In this document: positions 21,993-34,130 of the stretch, in pieces
Layout: each line of letters opens with the position of its first letter
Position numbering within the stretch: position 1 is the first letter of the stretch
NCBI GenBank assembly: GCA_005406025.1
Contig: BGZK01000486.1
Location: forward strand, 248,001 to 312,000
Source: Eumeta japonica
Lineage: Eukaryota > Arthropoda > Insecta > Lepidoptera > Psychidae
DNA: 64,000 bases
Direction: 5' to 3'
Translations under genes and position numbers: made by a program
The notes under the pieces: model-generated
The model's input: only the letters and a program-made list of their open reading frames with translations
What the model was told of the DNA's origin: nothing
Database searches by the model: none

Positions 21993-24900
21993 TATAATTT
22001 GTGATAAGTTTGATAACAATTTCAATGCGAATCGATTTCAGATAATAAATAAAGAGTAGTAACGGGTACCTATAGTTGATTTGTAAGCAATCTAAGTAGA
22101 TGTTTTATTTTATTTTACGATTGTAGCACTTTGTTACAACACACGCTTGACGGTAATATCTACGAACCCCTGATACTTATCTGGATATCTTGGATCAATT
22201 CCAAATTAAAACGCATAGGACACTTCTAGTAATCATAATGCCTATTTTATCAGATAAATAGTAGATACAATAATAATAATGGTAGATAGTAAAGGAAAAA
22301 GATAAATACTTGGCGCTATAGACCTGGAGTAACCTTATATAAAATATTCCAGGAATTTTATAAAAGGACTATTTTTAACTTCGACATAAATTACTAGAGC
22401 TCAGAAGAATAAGCACCTACGTCATGTATAACTTGATTTAGCTCAGTGCAACGACCTCGATCCGGAGGAGGTGTTCAAAACGAAACAATGACGGGAACGA
22501 GTCGAAAGCTTTCGAAGCTTTTTTAAGTTATAACGAAACCCTTGAAAACTTTTAATGGATCGTAAGTTATTGGAGGAATGCGAAACTGAGTTGGTGTTGT
22601 CCGGGGAGGCTACTCCGGCGCCGCTTGCGGAGCTTCGGCGAAAGCTCGTTGTGGAGATAAATAAATAATTTATATAAGCACGTCGTACTGAGACCTTGTC
22701 GTCCGTGCGACGCCGAAATTTCAACACCACTTAGTAGATTACGTTATTGAATAGCGCAGTTGCCAAATTTTTTTCTACTGCCGATGAGAGCCGATACATA
22801 CTCGAAATATGTCTGGGAAGAAAAATATTAATACAAATTATATTTATTTCCGTAATTTACGTCGTAGTTAAATATCTGATATTGTAACTTATAACAGCTA
22901 TTCGTGTTTAAGTAACGGTTTGCTGAGATGTTTTTCTTGTTACGTTTTACGTGAAACACAAAATATTGTGAGTGTTTTCGACAAATAGTAAACAATTTGT
23001 ATATACGATAGAATTCGAAATCATTGTAGGATCACTCTTGTGTCTGTCTGACAGTAGTCTATCTGTTTGTCCGCGTGTCACGGTTTTTTCAAATTTACTA
23101 GACAAAGAATGATACATTTGATAAATACACTAGAGAGCTAGATAACTCCAATTACGGGTTTTTTTGACTAAACAAATTAGTTTCGATTTTGAATATTAAC
23201 TTTGGAAAGCAAATTAGATAAATAAAAAAAATATATGTCAAATGCGTCTCATGGTATATTATACCATAATGAAACAACTTTTAAGTGCCATTTCAAAAAT
23301 ATTACAGCGAATTCGAGAAGCTTGCCCATTATCTGAAATGTAGAAGCATACGTTTAAAAATAATCGAAATAGAAAACATAGCTTGTAATTTACATGAAAA
23401 CCTAAAAGAAAATATTAAACAATAAATTTTTTGCGATGTACTTTTCTTATTAACATAAACTAATTAAGGGTTAAAGAAATAATTATAATAATGCGAATAT
23501 TTATAGCACAAAATTATCTCCACCGGAGTTCAATGCACAATTGACTGATTTTTTTAAAATAACTGTTCCGATCATGTAGATATATTTTTTCTTTTTTTTA
23601 TACATTCGTTTGTTTGTTGGTGATAGAAAAATGTAATATTCTAGAATAGTACATGAACTTGTATTCTGTAGTATAACTCTAAAAACTATTGAATACTATT
23701 ACATTAGACATTTAATGTGTTTGTCATTCTTAGCGATATTTACGGTAATAAAAATAAAAAAGGGCTTAAATAAGAGCAAAATTTTGCATCATTCGCTTAA
23801 CATTCTGAACTAAATTGTTTTTGATATCATCTTAATTGTTTTTAATATCATGTTTCATGTATAATTAATTATTTATTGTGTATTCGGATGATCAAAAATC
23901 ATATGTTAAATTTAAAAAATACTGCGTTTCGTTGATTTTTTTCAAATTCTTCAGGTAAGTTACGAGTCTTCGTGAAATTAAATAACTCCATTAAACGTAG
24001 TCGTTTGTGGGCGCATAGAAGTATACGTACTTTGTTTGTAAAATAACCTTTAAAAAAAACTATGGCTTACAAAATACAAATTCTACCTAATTGGCAGATC
24101 GTGTCTAAACAATCATATTCAAAGCGAGTTGAAACGAATTCTTAGGTCTACAAATAAAAATACTGAGATATATTTCGAGTTCATAGAAACGCAGTGTAAT
24201 TCGTTCTTTTAAGAAGCTTGTGCCGTTGGAATTAATAAAAGTCAGTCTTTTGTTTCGGACTTCTTTGGTTCGACTATCGCGTTTCTCTACAAGTATATAA
24301 AAGAAAAAGTAAATAAAAAAAAAACAAATGTAAGAAAGACGTGCTTCGGTGCACATAAATTGTCATGAACGTGTGTCGTTGTTTGAAGGCACGCTTGACC
24401 ATTCGTTAAAAATTTAAAGGGAGCATACACATTACATCTTACGCTATGAGATATTGGCCCTCATATGGCTGTCTGAAAATATTCAATTGTTTTTGTTATA
24501 AATTTATATACATTTCATTAAACATATTAAGTTATCATGTTTTGCTCACATTTTGATGTACAGGCAATTTACGGTTAATATCATTAGTTGTATTATTCGA
24601 TATGATTATGACTAATATCACGAATTGAATAAGGTGTGTTATTTGTGTACTTTGATTTAGAGGATTAGGTGATGTGTCGTCGACTTAATTAGTTAGGAAT
24701 GAGTGGATGATAGATTTATTTATAGTTAATTAGGTGAGATATAAGTTGCGATGCATGACAAGTATCGAGTATAAGATTTTATTTTATACAGACATTTTCA
24801 AGGTAACCGAAACTCTAGAAAATTCAGAAAATCAAATATTTTCTTTCTTTATGATTAGTATTGAACACATGAAAAGTAATTGTCTATACTTTATTACCAT

Positions 24901-26394
24901 ACGGAATGGAAAGACTTCGTTGGCCGAATGCACTTTACATGGCCGCGCAAAATTATGCCGCCGAACCCCAAAATTTTACAGAGCTAGACTGCAGTCGCTC
25001 TAAATACCTAATGGTTGCTACTGCAGACTGATTTTGGTACAACGTACCGAACGTGTGGGGAAACACCCTGATGCTGTAAGCGCGGGAAGGGAGCAAGCTC
25101 TATTTTTTGTAGAGCGTTAAAAGCATGTGAAACTAAACATCAGCCCGCGAAGTTTTGCGAAAATCCGATAAAATCTAGGTATAGATCGTGAACCCTGTTA
25201 GAGTCGAACTTCTGTTCACGATTTAAAGTCATCATACTGTTCCGCGCTACATAATTTTTTTTTATTAATTGATTAGACGATCATGCGTGCTAAATCACAC
25301 ATGTATATTCAAATATTTCATATACATATAGGCTTTATAGAATTCCGTTTCAGATATTAAATCATTCAGTAATAAGCTAAATCTATTCTTAGAACGAAAT
25401 CAAGCATCTTCCTTTTAATATCGAACAGAGAAATTTCGAGAACTATTCCCGAGAGCGTGACGTCACGGCACCGGATATAGGAGCTGCCGGTCTTTAGTAT
25501 CAAACCAGAAAACGGAAATTGAGTACGCGCCGGACCCCGTTTATAAGTTCTTTATATTTCTAGCGTCCTAACATCGCGCCCGGCTTACCAGAACATGTCT
25601 TTATTATTTATGAAACGATTCTGGATGACTTCCAAAGGTCGCGCTCCAAGGACGAACGGAAGAATCGGTTTTCTGGTTCTCGTCGAATTGAAATTTCTTT
25701 TAGGGATAAAATGAAAATTTTATCTCTGCTTACATTAAACTTGTACCCGTAAAAGTATAAAACGAGAGGGAATTTACGTAAGTGATTTATTTTAGATAAG
25801 ATTTTTTCATTCCTTTCGTTTTCGTTTTCAAGAAATATGAAGAGCGGAGTGTCTGCTAGATCGCATATTGTATGAAGAAGATACTCGTGCTGAATCGATT
25901 TTTTAATAAAGATATAATAATGTTTGATATTTTACTACACTGAAGTGTCTATTATGACTGATTTGTTGATTTTACTATCGGTTATCAACACAAATTTCGG
26001 GAGCCGACTCGAACGTTGAGGATTCGTATTGAATATGTCTGTAAATAAAAATATTAAAGAAGCCTACTGAGTGTATACACACCAACAATTAATGTTACTG
26101 CTACGGGTGTGCGTAGCACTACAGATACTGGGTTAAAACAATCAAAAACTAGTCATAATGGAACAATAAGTGTTAGAACTGCGCATCTGTTTTAAATTCG
26201 TAATGGAGTAAAATAGAAAAAATTCTGATTGCAGTTAAAAATAGAAGGGACATTCAACGACAGTAACTAAACTGCACAAAGACAATTCAAACTAAACAAC
26301 TGATATTAAAGTCTTAATTCACGGACTGGAACGCTCATCGCCGCAACGATTCCGATGGAATGTTTCCCTTGAAACTTTCTTCCGCCCTCTGTGA
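21993..26394. other. long non-coding stretch
   Basis: Mostly AT-rich. 22443-22740 is mixed in composition: a short forward frame from ATG at 22555 (DRKLLEECETELVLSGEA, then ELRRKLVVE) looks vaguely like the start of a retroelement Gag but is only 37 codons long. A GC-richer island at 25440-25680 has high complexity and a full CRE-type palindrome. No host gene is recognised. Confidence 0.4.
25458..25465. promoter_or_regulatory. CRE-type palindrome TGACGTCA
   Basis: A full eight-base CREB/ATF palindrome inside a CpG-rich island (25440-25680). An eight-mer will also occur by chance, so only its placement in an island gives it weight. A second full site lies at 45420-45427. Confidence 0.25.
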
Positions 26395-26700
26395 GAGCGA
26401 GTCGGCCGGCTACGCTAGGGCGCGAGCTTGCGCCGAGCGCTAGTCGCGCTACGGGACTCGCTACGAACGGTCTACGGCCCTCTACGCGGCAGCGCCTCGC
26501 TACGAGCTCGCTACGAAACCAAAAATTCGCATTGAAGTAATTCGTTCGTTAGGGCCGTGCGTGCGGACTGCAGGCGTGAGATGGTCCAGTGTGGTGTCGA
26601 GGCGTAGTGACAGAATAAGTGGTAGTGCAAGCGGTCACTATGGTTTTGCTAACGAAAGTGGCATGCTGTGACGGTGTACCATGACCTTCCGATTTTGCAG
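26395..26700 (+). promoter_or_regulatory. CpG-rich island, candidate promoter and non-coding first exon
   Basis: The first half (26400-26520) is GC-rich and holds seven CTACG pentamers at 26410, 26449, 26461, 26472, 26482, 26500 and 26511. From 26540 the sequence resembles a 5' untranslated leader. It ends at TTTTGCAG followed by GTGAGT (26701-26706), a strong splice donor. ATG at 26641 opens a 14-codon frame that ends at 26685. A second ATG at 26681 stays open to the donor (MTFRFC), so a coding start there is possible. No TATA box or clean TCAGT initiator was found. Exon status is inferred from composition plus the donor. Confidence 0.4.
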
Positions 26701-26701
26701 G

Positions 26702-27836
26702 TGAGTGTGAAATTTTAATTAGAGCCGGAGCGCCGGGTGCGATTCGTTTTCCAAGGTCACGTATAAAATGAACAAAACGGAACACGTGGGCCTTCAGCTT
26801 TTAAAATATAATCGTATTTGTTACGAATAATTAAAGGTTGTAAATTTTGCCTACTATATTAAGCGTACTTATTTATTTATGATGTTTATGGAGTAAGAAC
26901 TACATTTTACATTATTGGGTTCAAATTAAAGAGAAAAAAGGAGGCAAATATAATGGCTGTCTTTAAAAAACTGATATCATTCGGAAATACGCAACGTGAG
27001 ATAGATGAACTTTGACAATATAATAATACTTCAGAGGTATTTTTTGGATGTACGTTAACATGACGAAACCACAACTGTTTTGTAACTAATTAGATGACTT
27101 ATTTTAAAATTTAACCATTTTTTTCATTAATGTGATAGAGTTTAATATGGACGTAGTATAAGTGTTAAACTCAAGGAAAAAATGACTGGACATACATATT
27201 ATTAAAATATTCAGAAACAATTCTGGTTATTAAAAACATTGAATTTTGAAATTTTACATAGTCACGATAAACAGGGCCAATTTCGTACAAAATCCATAAT
27301 CGAAAAGTTTAAGTTAAATAACTCATTACATGCTCTCGCTAACATTGACCGCCTAACCCTAATTATACAAATTTATTCAAATTATTGGATTAAAATTTTA
27401 ATTGGCTATTAATAATTATGAAGTATCGGCCAATTAAAATTAAAATTACTTACAGTACATTAATGTTAATGACAACGTGGCTTTTACTTAGCTTCATCGT
27501 GAAGTATTTTAAACAAAATCACGTAATATATTGTTGGTAGCAGTGGAAGTTGTTGAGAGCTTTTTTTTCCTTCAGGTCATAAAAATGTCATTAAGCACAC
27601 GGGAAAGGAAAATTACATTATGCCATTATCTTGTTTGTTTTTGGAACTATAAAGTTTTTTTTTTTGGAATATAAAACTATTGGTAGGCGTTTTTAAATAA
27701 AAGTATATAACAATTTAAAATATTTTGAAATACAATAGGCTACTTGATACGTTTTTAAATATAACGTTTATTTTAATATTTCCGATAAATGGTAATTTGC
27801 TTGAAATTTATGCTTTGGGGCGTGTTTTTGAGATTA
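26702..27836. other. non-coding stretch, nothing recognised
   Basis: AT-rich. If 26395-26700 is a first exon, this would be intron. No acceptor followed by a recognisable coding frame was seen. Confidence 0.4.
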
Positions 27837-27863
27837 TTTATACAGGAGTTTTTCCTGTATAAA
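27837..27863. repeat. perfect 11-bp-arm hairpin
   Basis: TTTATACAGGA (27837-27847) pairs with TCCTGTATAAA (27853-27863) across a five-base loop. It lies just outside the 3' end of the retrotransposon fragment that follows. Confidence 0.6.
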
Positions 27864-27924
27864 TGTAATTAAGTAAATATTTTTCGAAACGTCGCTGTGT
27901 AGCGCCACCTTGTAGAATTTAAAT

Positions 27925-28785
27925 GTAAATCAAATCAAAAATATTTTCATTCCTTAGGTAATGTAATAACACTTGAAATGCGTCATAATGATATTCTTTT
28001 GGTATGAACATTACCACACACGCTGATACATTTTTCGGTTTCGCTCAAAGATACATGATAGTCAGTACAACATTTGAAAATTACCTGGAACAGCCCGATA
28101 GTCGAGCAGTTCAGTCCCACGGGTTTTTTCGTGACATATTCAGATACGGAATAATAGCCTTTACCTCATAACTTTTTTATATTAAAGTTTTAAGTTTATG
28201 AAAAAGAAAATTTTGAATTTGAACTGGAATTTTGTTATAAAAGCGCACACACTGCTTCTTAAATTACTTACTAACTTTATTTAGACGGGTCTTACGAGCA
28301 GCAAGATCGTTCTTATGTCTGGTCGTAATGTTAAAGACGTCGCTCACTTTTTGGACCGTTTCTATAATGCTCTTGATATATACCAGGTTTTCGTTTATAC
28401 GTAGTGACGCTAAAGTTAAGATATTATTTTCCTGAAATTTTTCTCTGAGAGATTTCATTGGACTCAAATCATAAACAGAACTAATATTTCGCTTTTTTAG
28501 CACGTATGTCATGTTAATATCGGCTGTGTGATTCTATAACAAAATTCCATAGGTCGTGAGACTATGAAAGGCATTAAAATAAACTAATCTCGCGGTGCTT
28601 TCTTTTGTAAGCCACCGAATTCTTTTGACTGCATCTGCTGGAGAACTAAGCTTTTTCGCTAATTTGGTTATATGGTAATTCCACTGTAACTTGGTAATCG
28701 TATTGTTGCTATTTAGAGAGATGTATCCGTCACTACGTGACATCGTTGACGCGAGAGAAGGTAGCAGGTGAACTTTGCATACCAT
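27925..28785 (-). pseudogene. jockey/CR1-type retrotransposon fragment, copy 1 of a pair
   Basis: On the reverse strand, KLQWNYHITKLAKKLSSPAD, AVKRIRWLTKESTARLVYF and AFHSLTTYGILL lead to a stop at 28534. The same frame continues ADINMTYVLKKRN, SPMKSLREKFQENNILTLAS, NENLVYIKSIIE, TRHKNDLAARKTRLNKVSK to a second stop, then FKKQCVRFYNKIP. The order matches the end of jockey/CR1-like ORF2. The first stop sits where the family has W in LLWG (TGG to TAG). The untranslated tail runs to about 27925. A closely related copy with the same orientation lies at 46640-47430. Confidence 0.85.
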
Positions 28786-29705
28786 TCAGTGAGTGTATTT
28801 AAACATTTTCGTTAGAAATGAACACAAGCAAATTTTCCCGTGGAAAGTTATCTTCCACGATGAATCCAAAAGCTGTCGAGTGACCGGGTACCGTTAATTT
28901 TACTTGTACGATACAATATGTAACATATGAAGCGAATAGAAAATTAACGACAGTGACGAATATATACTGAGAATAATTTCAACATCTGGCGCGCTTGCGC
29001 AACACTCGTCTTACCTATAGGAATAAGGATTAAGACTTTGCAATGGATAATGTGTTTTGATAACTTTATGCGTCATTGATAACTATGGAAGGATTATTTC
29101 CGTATGCAAGACAAGTTTTTCTCTAGTATGAAATTAGGTAATTGATGTTCGATCATGGCTAAGCTAAGCTAAGTGCCGTGACGAGAGTTGGAATGCGTGC
29201 TGTGAGCGGGCGAGATGAGCGCTAGGCTGCTATCACACATTGCGGTCGCATAAATTAAGGAAAGATATCGTGTGTTTTAACTTTTTAATAAAAAAGTTTT
29301 CACTTTTGTCGCGATAAAACCCAAAACTTTTACACGGCAGACGTTACGTGCCTGTGGTTGTAATCGCGTTACGTAATAATTTCTCGTATAATATTCTGAG
29401 AATTCAACGTATACCAAACCTATTTATGTAAAATTAGTATCCCTTTGGGTCAAGTTTAAATAAATTATATTGGAGGCCAAATAAATTAACGAATAAATAT
29501 AGAATTTATGCTATTAAAAGAACTTATTAATTACATAAACATTTAATTAAAGGACGGCCGGCGTCGGCGACCTTTTCGATGGTTCATTGTACATTGTGGA
29601 AGTTCATTGTACATTTTTGTAATTTTCAAAACAACAATGTTAGCGCCGTACCGATTTTATGTCAAATAAATAAGTGGTATATCAAATAGCGAAATTTTAA
29701 GGATC
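28786..29705. other. non-coding stretch, nothing recognised
   Basis: Mixed to AT-rich. 29150-29240 is GC-richer (GAGCGGGCGAGATGAGCGCT). A 14-base phrase GTTCATTGTACATT occurs twice, at about 29582-29615. Confidence 0.4.
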
Positions 29706-29825
29706 CGAAACCGACGAGCGTGCATGAAACGATTGATGGACGTCAGTCAAGCAAGAGAGTTACAGAAGGATCGTACTGTATAGAAATCCGCGGTATCTGC
29801 CTACCCTTCCGGGAAAAAGGCGTAA
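29706..29825 (+). pseudogene. RTE-type non-LTR retrotransposon, extreme C-terminus
   Basis: A 40-codon frame reads MKRLMDVSQARELQKDRTV, then a TAG stop at 29781, then KSAVSAYPSGKKA and the terminal stop. Lepidopteran RTE-like ORF2 proteins end in [DV]-x-x-AR-x-L-x-x-DR-x-x-W-[RK]-x-x-V-x-AYPSGKK-stop. The internal stop falls at the expected tryptophan. Nothing of the element is recognised upstream, so this is a short 5'-truncated copy. The call rests on one short motif remembered from the family. Confidence 0.6.
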
Positions 29826-32802
29826 ATATTAAAAAATAAGTTATTTTCGACCACCATGGCGTATCGCTGTGTGAATGTGAAGTCGCTTTTAAGATCCTGT
29901 ACAGGATTGCGATACAATATGTAGTTCGCGATGTTTTCGCAGCAGAAATTGCTTATTGTACAATATTTCCTACACTTTTATGAGTAAAGTGCACGTCTAC
30001 AGCGATAAGTTAATATAAGCGAGTCCTGGCGCTTTCCGGAGACTCATTGAAGGGTAGCGATGCGAGCGGTCGACGAGTTTTTGTCTGACGGTTTAATGTG
30101 TGAGGACCACGCTCAAAAGCTAGACAAACGTGACTGATAAAATAAAATAATGGAGGGTTCATCTGGATGAGAGTTGAACTTATCGAATTATACATGGAAG
30201 CTTCCTTTCAAATAAAGGACGCTGCCAATATACACTCGACATTCAAGAAAAGTCAGTGTGTTGCCTGTTTTTTAGGAACTTTTTCTTCTTGAACTTAGAA
30301 TCTTTAAGAACTAGAATATCTGATGGAAGGACGAATGGGCCACGGAAACTTTTAGAAAGGATATCGATATCTGATTTGAGGAGAAGTGGGCTACCAGAAC
30401 CCTCATTCACTGGACGGAACGTAACAGTGGAAGCTGCTAAGTTACGTGTATATTCTGTGGGTGTGTCGTGCTCCTTTTGTGTTTTAATGTTACAACAGGT
30501 ATCCTTTCGTAAATATCGTAGACGGAACAGGTGTAACACAATCTCAATCGGTCTGCAATTACGGCCGCACTCATTAGAGAAGACTGCACAAGTGTAATTG
30601 ACGTCCATGATATTGAAATAATAAAGCGCGCATCGTCTGTTCATTTGCTCTTTTTGTCCATTCTAAATATTGCTATTTGCCATTTTTCAATAACAAAAAT
30701 CTGGAGTTTAGTATCGGTTCGGCTATTTGGAATAGTTTGTTATAAGTCATGTATATGTTACCCTTATCTCAGCTTTAACAGTTGAGATTGTAAATCAAAT
30801 TCTTCTGTGGTGCCATAACCGATAGCTTACGTCAGCTAATTTATAAGTACAGTATAACATAATTCATAATCATAATATAATATAACAAAAAGTGGGAACT
30901 GGTTGACTAAATGTTTGACTAATAATTTTTCGATGATTATAATCAAACAAAATCTAATTAACATCCATTAAATATTTTGAATTTTTATGCAAAGAAATAG
31001 ATATTAGAAAATGTATATTTATTGCGTATGACTCGCAGTTTTGTTACACGTGCAGAAGGATGTGATTATATAACTCTTAATATAAACTTTGAGGTTTTTT
31101 TAGGTTCATGTTATGGTTTCATAATGATATTCCATCACGATCTTTGCTACGGTATCAAAAGAAAAAGAAAAAAGGAAACAAAAATAATGAATTGAAAATT
31201 TTCATTGAAATAACGCGGTTCACTTGATATGCTGATAACGATTTCGTTAATAAACCGTTTCCTGTTGGAAATTTTTCCGTAATAAAGAATTTAATGAGAC
31301 ATCTTGCAAAAGAAAATTAATAAGCGTTGCCATTGAATTTTCATATTGTGCCCGTAGACAATAAAGAATAACGAATAAAATGAAACGAGCCTCTGTCGAA
31401 GGCCTTTCAGAGGGCAGAGAGCTGAGGGCGGAGTGATGGAAGATCGATACAGCCTGAAATACAGAAAGCTGCGTTGCGACAATGCTAGAGCTTTAGCTTT
31501 AATTCGACACCAAAAAAGAGAGGACATCAGTCAACAGTTAGAATTGAAACTCCTTTTTCGTGGAATTAACAAAAATATGACGTTTTTGTGATTGTTACTC
31601 AAAAATTATTTCATTTTTATTCGTTGTTTTTATCACGATCTATGTACTTCAAACTTTGACTGATAATTAATTGCAAGCTTATAGATTAACATACGAATTT
31701 CAACAAATACACAGGTTTTTAATGTAACTTTTAATGCCTTTATTAAAATTTTGTTACGATATGTGGTGAAAACTAAAATTAATTCATTTTTGTCTGTCAC
31801 ATCAATATAACACATGACGGGATATAAAGTTTAAGAAATTCTATTGTCCAACGTTACGTGTTTATTGAAATTTAGGCACATAATTTAAACTATTGCAAGA
31901 ATCGAATTTTTTTCATTATTATGTGATACCAAAAGCGGATTAATTCCATTCGTTAAATAAGTAGTTTTCAACGACTTTTAAAGCTCACAACTTCGCTAAT
32001 TCACACGCTTTCGTTTACAGTAGTACTTCCGATTTAATTATATATATTATTATGCTGTAATAAAAAGTTAATTAAAAAAAAGTTTTAAATGAGTTTTTTA
32101 ACTTCTCGCTAAAAAAGAAAAAGTAAAAATTTTGTTTTCATAAAATTGTATGTGTGCGTGCTAGTGATGTATTCGAAAAGTTTAGACTAAAATTAAATTT
32201 CCTGGTACATTGGATTTGTAAATTATAAGAACTATTAAAAAAATTAATACAATTGTGTTTAAAAAAACATCTAAACTCTTAAGCTGATTGATGTAAAATA
32301 CAATCAGACCAATATTTTTTAAAATATTTAAAAAACAGTAATCAAATCATTTTACTTTTCTTTAATAAATTTTAAAGATAATTTTGAGCTCAACAATGTG
32401 AGCACCATATTATTTGTGTTCTTCCAGCTCTACAACATTGTTGACCAAAGGAGTGCAAAAAAGTTTTGAAGCAGGCCATGGTATATCAACTGTTGCTCAG
32501 ATTTTTAAGGCATTTATTTTTCAGTATCTAAAAATATTAATAAGAATCAATTAATAACTGCTACGTCATAGATTTATTATAGACACATTAACTTATGGCG
32601 ATTGAAAAATTAAAAACTTTGATAAGCTTAATTCACAACAAAGAATGAGAAAATCATAACTGTAAAATAAAATGTTGTTCATGAGAACTGAATAGGTACC
32701 TCAAACTACAATACTGTTTTAAAGAATTTCAATAATATGATTTTTCATATATCTCCCTTGTCATTTGCTATACTTTTGTATGTGTGCGTTCGTATGCGTT
32801 GT
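29826..32802. other. long non-coding stretch
   Basis: AT-rich with mixed patches at 30000-30150 and 30240-30600. The latter is open for 133 codons on the reverse strand and 113 on the forward strand, but neither product has a recognisable domain. No gene is supported. Confidence 0.4.
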
Positions 32803-32828
32803 ATGTATGTATATATATATACATACAT
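32803..32828. repeat. perfect 26-bp palindrome, (ATGT)(AT)(ACAT)
   Basis: ATGTATGT followed by an alternating AT core and ACATACAT is its own reverse complement. It abuts the left end of the dispersed repeat starting at 32829 and may mark a preferred AT-rich insertion target. Confidence 0.7.
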
Positions 32829-32944
32829 CCTAACTGGCCTGGCAGACGTTGTTCGGACTTTTCTTGTGGATAATTTGCCATCTAGTCAATGCCCATAGCT
32901 CCGCCAGCATAGACATAAAATGAACTTCTTTATCTTTTGTATCG

Positions 32945-33330
32945 ACCAACATCAATCTCAATTTCAGTCTCGCTGTCGATTCCGGTCTCACTCACGCTTT
33001 TGATTCTGACCCCGACCCGATTAATTTTCAACTTTAGTCCCGTTTTCAATTTTTTTCCCGGATTCGTTTTTGATTGAGTCCAGTCCCAATTTCGATTGCC
33101 ATCTCCGTCCTGTTTTTAATTTCGATTTCGTTGCCAGTCACAGTTCCGATTTGGATTAATACGGGGACAAATCATTTGTTCATCTCTTGTATTTCGATCT
33201 CAATGTGGCTTTTGATTTAGTTACCGATCCCACGCTCAATTGTGATTCCGATCTCGTTTTAAATTTCGTTCTCGGTTCTGGCTCTCGATTCTGTTCTTTG
33301 TCTCGTTTTGAATTCCGATACCGATTATGT
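32945..33330 (-). repeat. degenerate GATCG/GGGAC tract inside the dispersed repeat
   Basis: Reverse-strand vocabulary (GAATCGGAA, CGGGACTGGACTC, GATCGGTAAC) matches that at 2430-2745 and 61521-61617, suggesting one family. Confidence 0.6.
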
Positions 33331-33484
33331 TAGTCAAGTCTATATAATATTGTTGTTACAAATCATAGTAACGAATTTAAATTCAATATACTGCGAATTA
33401 GTGAACAATATTTTTGCCAATCCATTTTATGCAAATTGAGGGGCAGATGTCTAGGGAAATTAAAATTTGCTAATTAAAATTAAA

Positions 33485-33522
33485 GTTTGTCTATATTTGT
33501 CTTATTGAAAATATAGACAAAC
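33485..33522. repeat. 13-bp-arm hairpin
   Basis: GTTTGTCTATATT (33485-33497) pairs perfectly with AATATAGACAAAC (33510-33522) across 12 bases, within the dispersed repeat. Confidence 0.6.
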
Positions 33523-33745
33523 GCAAATTTATATCGAAAAAAATAAAAATATAATGATTTCGTTGAAAAAATAATAAATATAGATATTGACAACAACGCA
33601 GTCTATCGGGATAAAAACTGTCCTATCTCTCAGTTTGGACCAAATTACAAATGGACTAAATTTCATTGAGATCGGTTAAATAGTTTCGGAGCTCATCGTG
33701 GACCAACATCGCGACACGGGGATTTCATATATTATGATATAAGCT

Positions 33746-33849
33746 GTATATGTATATAAACTTTTTACGGTTTAACCATTCAGCAATCAAGTTTTATTAA
33801 ATATAGATTTTTATCGAGAAAATCGGATCTCAACTCCATTTTCAGCCAG
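33746..33849. other. non-coding linker
   Basis: Short AT-rich segment between the dispersed repeat and the following island. Confidence 0.4.
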
Positions 33850-34130
33850 TTATTTCCTCCCGCCGCGTCTCGTTACGCGGGAGTGTTTATATTTCATATA
33901 ACATCAGTTTTGATGGAACCCTCACGGGCACAGCTGACTTTCTCGATGTTTAATATTTTAAGGGTGGCGATCCTGGGCCCGGGTTTCCAGTTTGGCGAAT
34001 TAATTTCGCTATCTCGACCCTCGCCCCTCTAGAAAACCGTAACTTTTCGTTTAGCTGACGAGCGCGGATCTAACTTTCGTTTACACGTGCGAACACGACG
34101 AAGCCTCAGGTCGGTCGGGCTGGCTAGTGA
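33850..34130. other. GC-rich high-complexity island
   Basis: CpG-rich sequence (TCCCGCCGCGTCTCGTTACG, then GGCGATCCTGGGCCCGGGTT and ACGAGCGCGGATCTAAC) without an extended open frame or repeat structure. Candidate regulatory element; a comparison across related species would settle it. Confidence 0.35.

Larger units (their letters stand above)
32829..33745. mobile_element. dispersed non-autonomous repeat, about 0.9 kb
   Basis: The left part begins CCTAACTGGCCTGGCAGACG and the right part contains GAGATCGGTTAAATAGTTTC, GGAGCTCATCGTGGACCAAC, ATCGCGACACGGGGATTTCA and TATATTATGATATAAG. From memory, both ends resemble those of a common lepidopteran non-autonomous repeat whose tail reads GATCGGTT-A-G-AGTTT-GGAG. 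The middle (32945-33330) is a degenerate tract of ATTCCGGTCTC, CCCGACCCGA and TTTCGATTTCG-like words. No transposase frame; class unknown. Confidence 0.55.

Noticed and set aside
30243..30644. Reverse open frame of 133 codons with a Lys-rich end
   Set aside because: The opposite strand is also open for 113 codons, which points to stop-poor composition. A transposase or THAP-type identity was considered, but no motif supports it.
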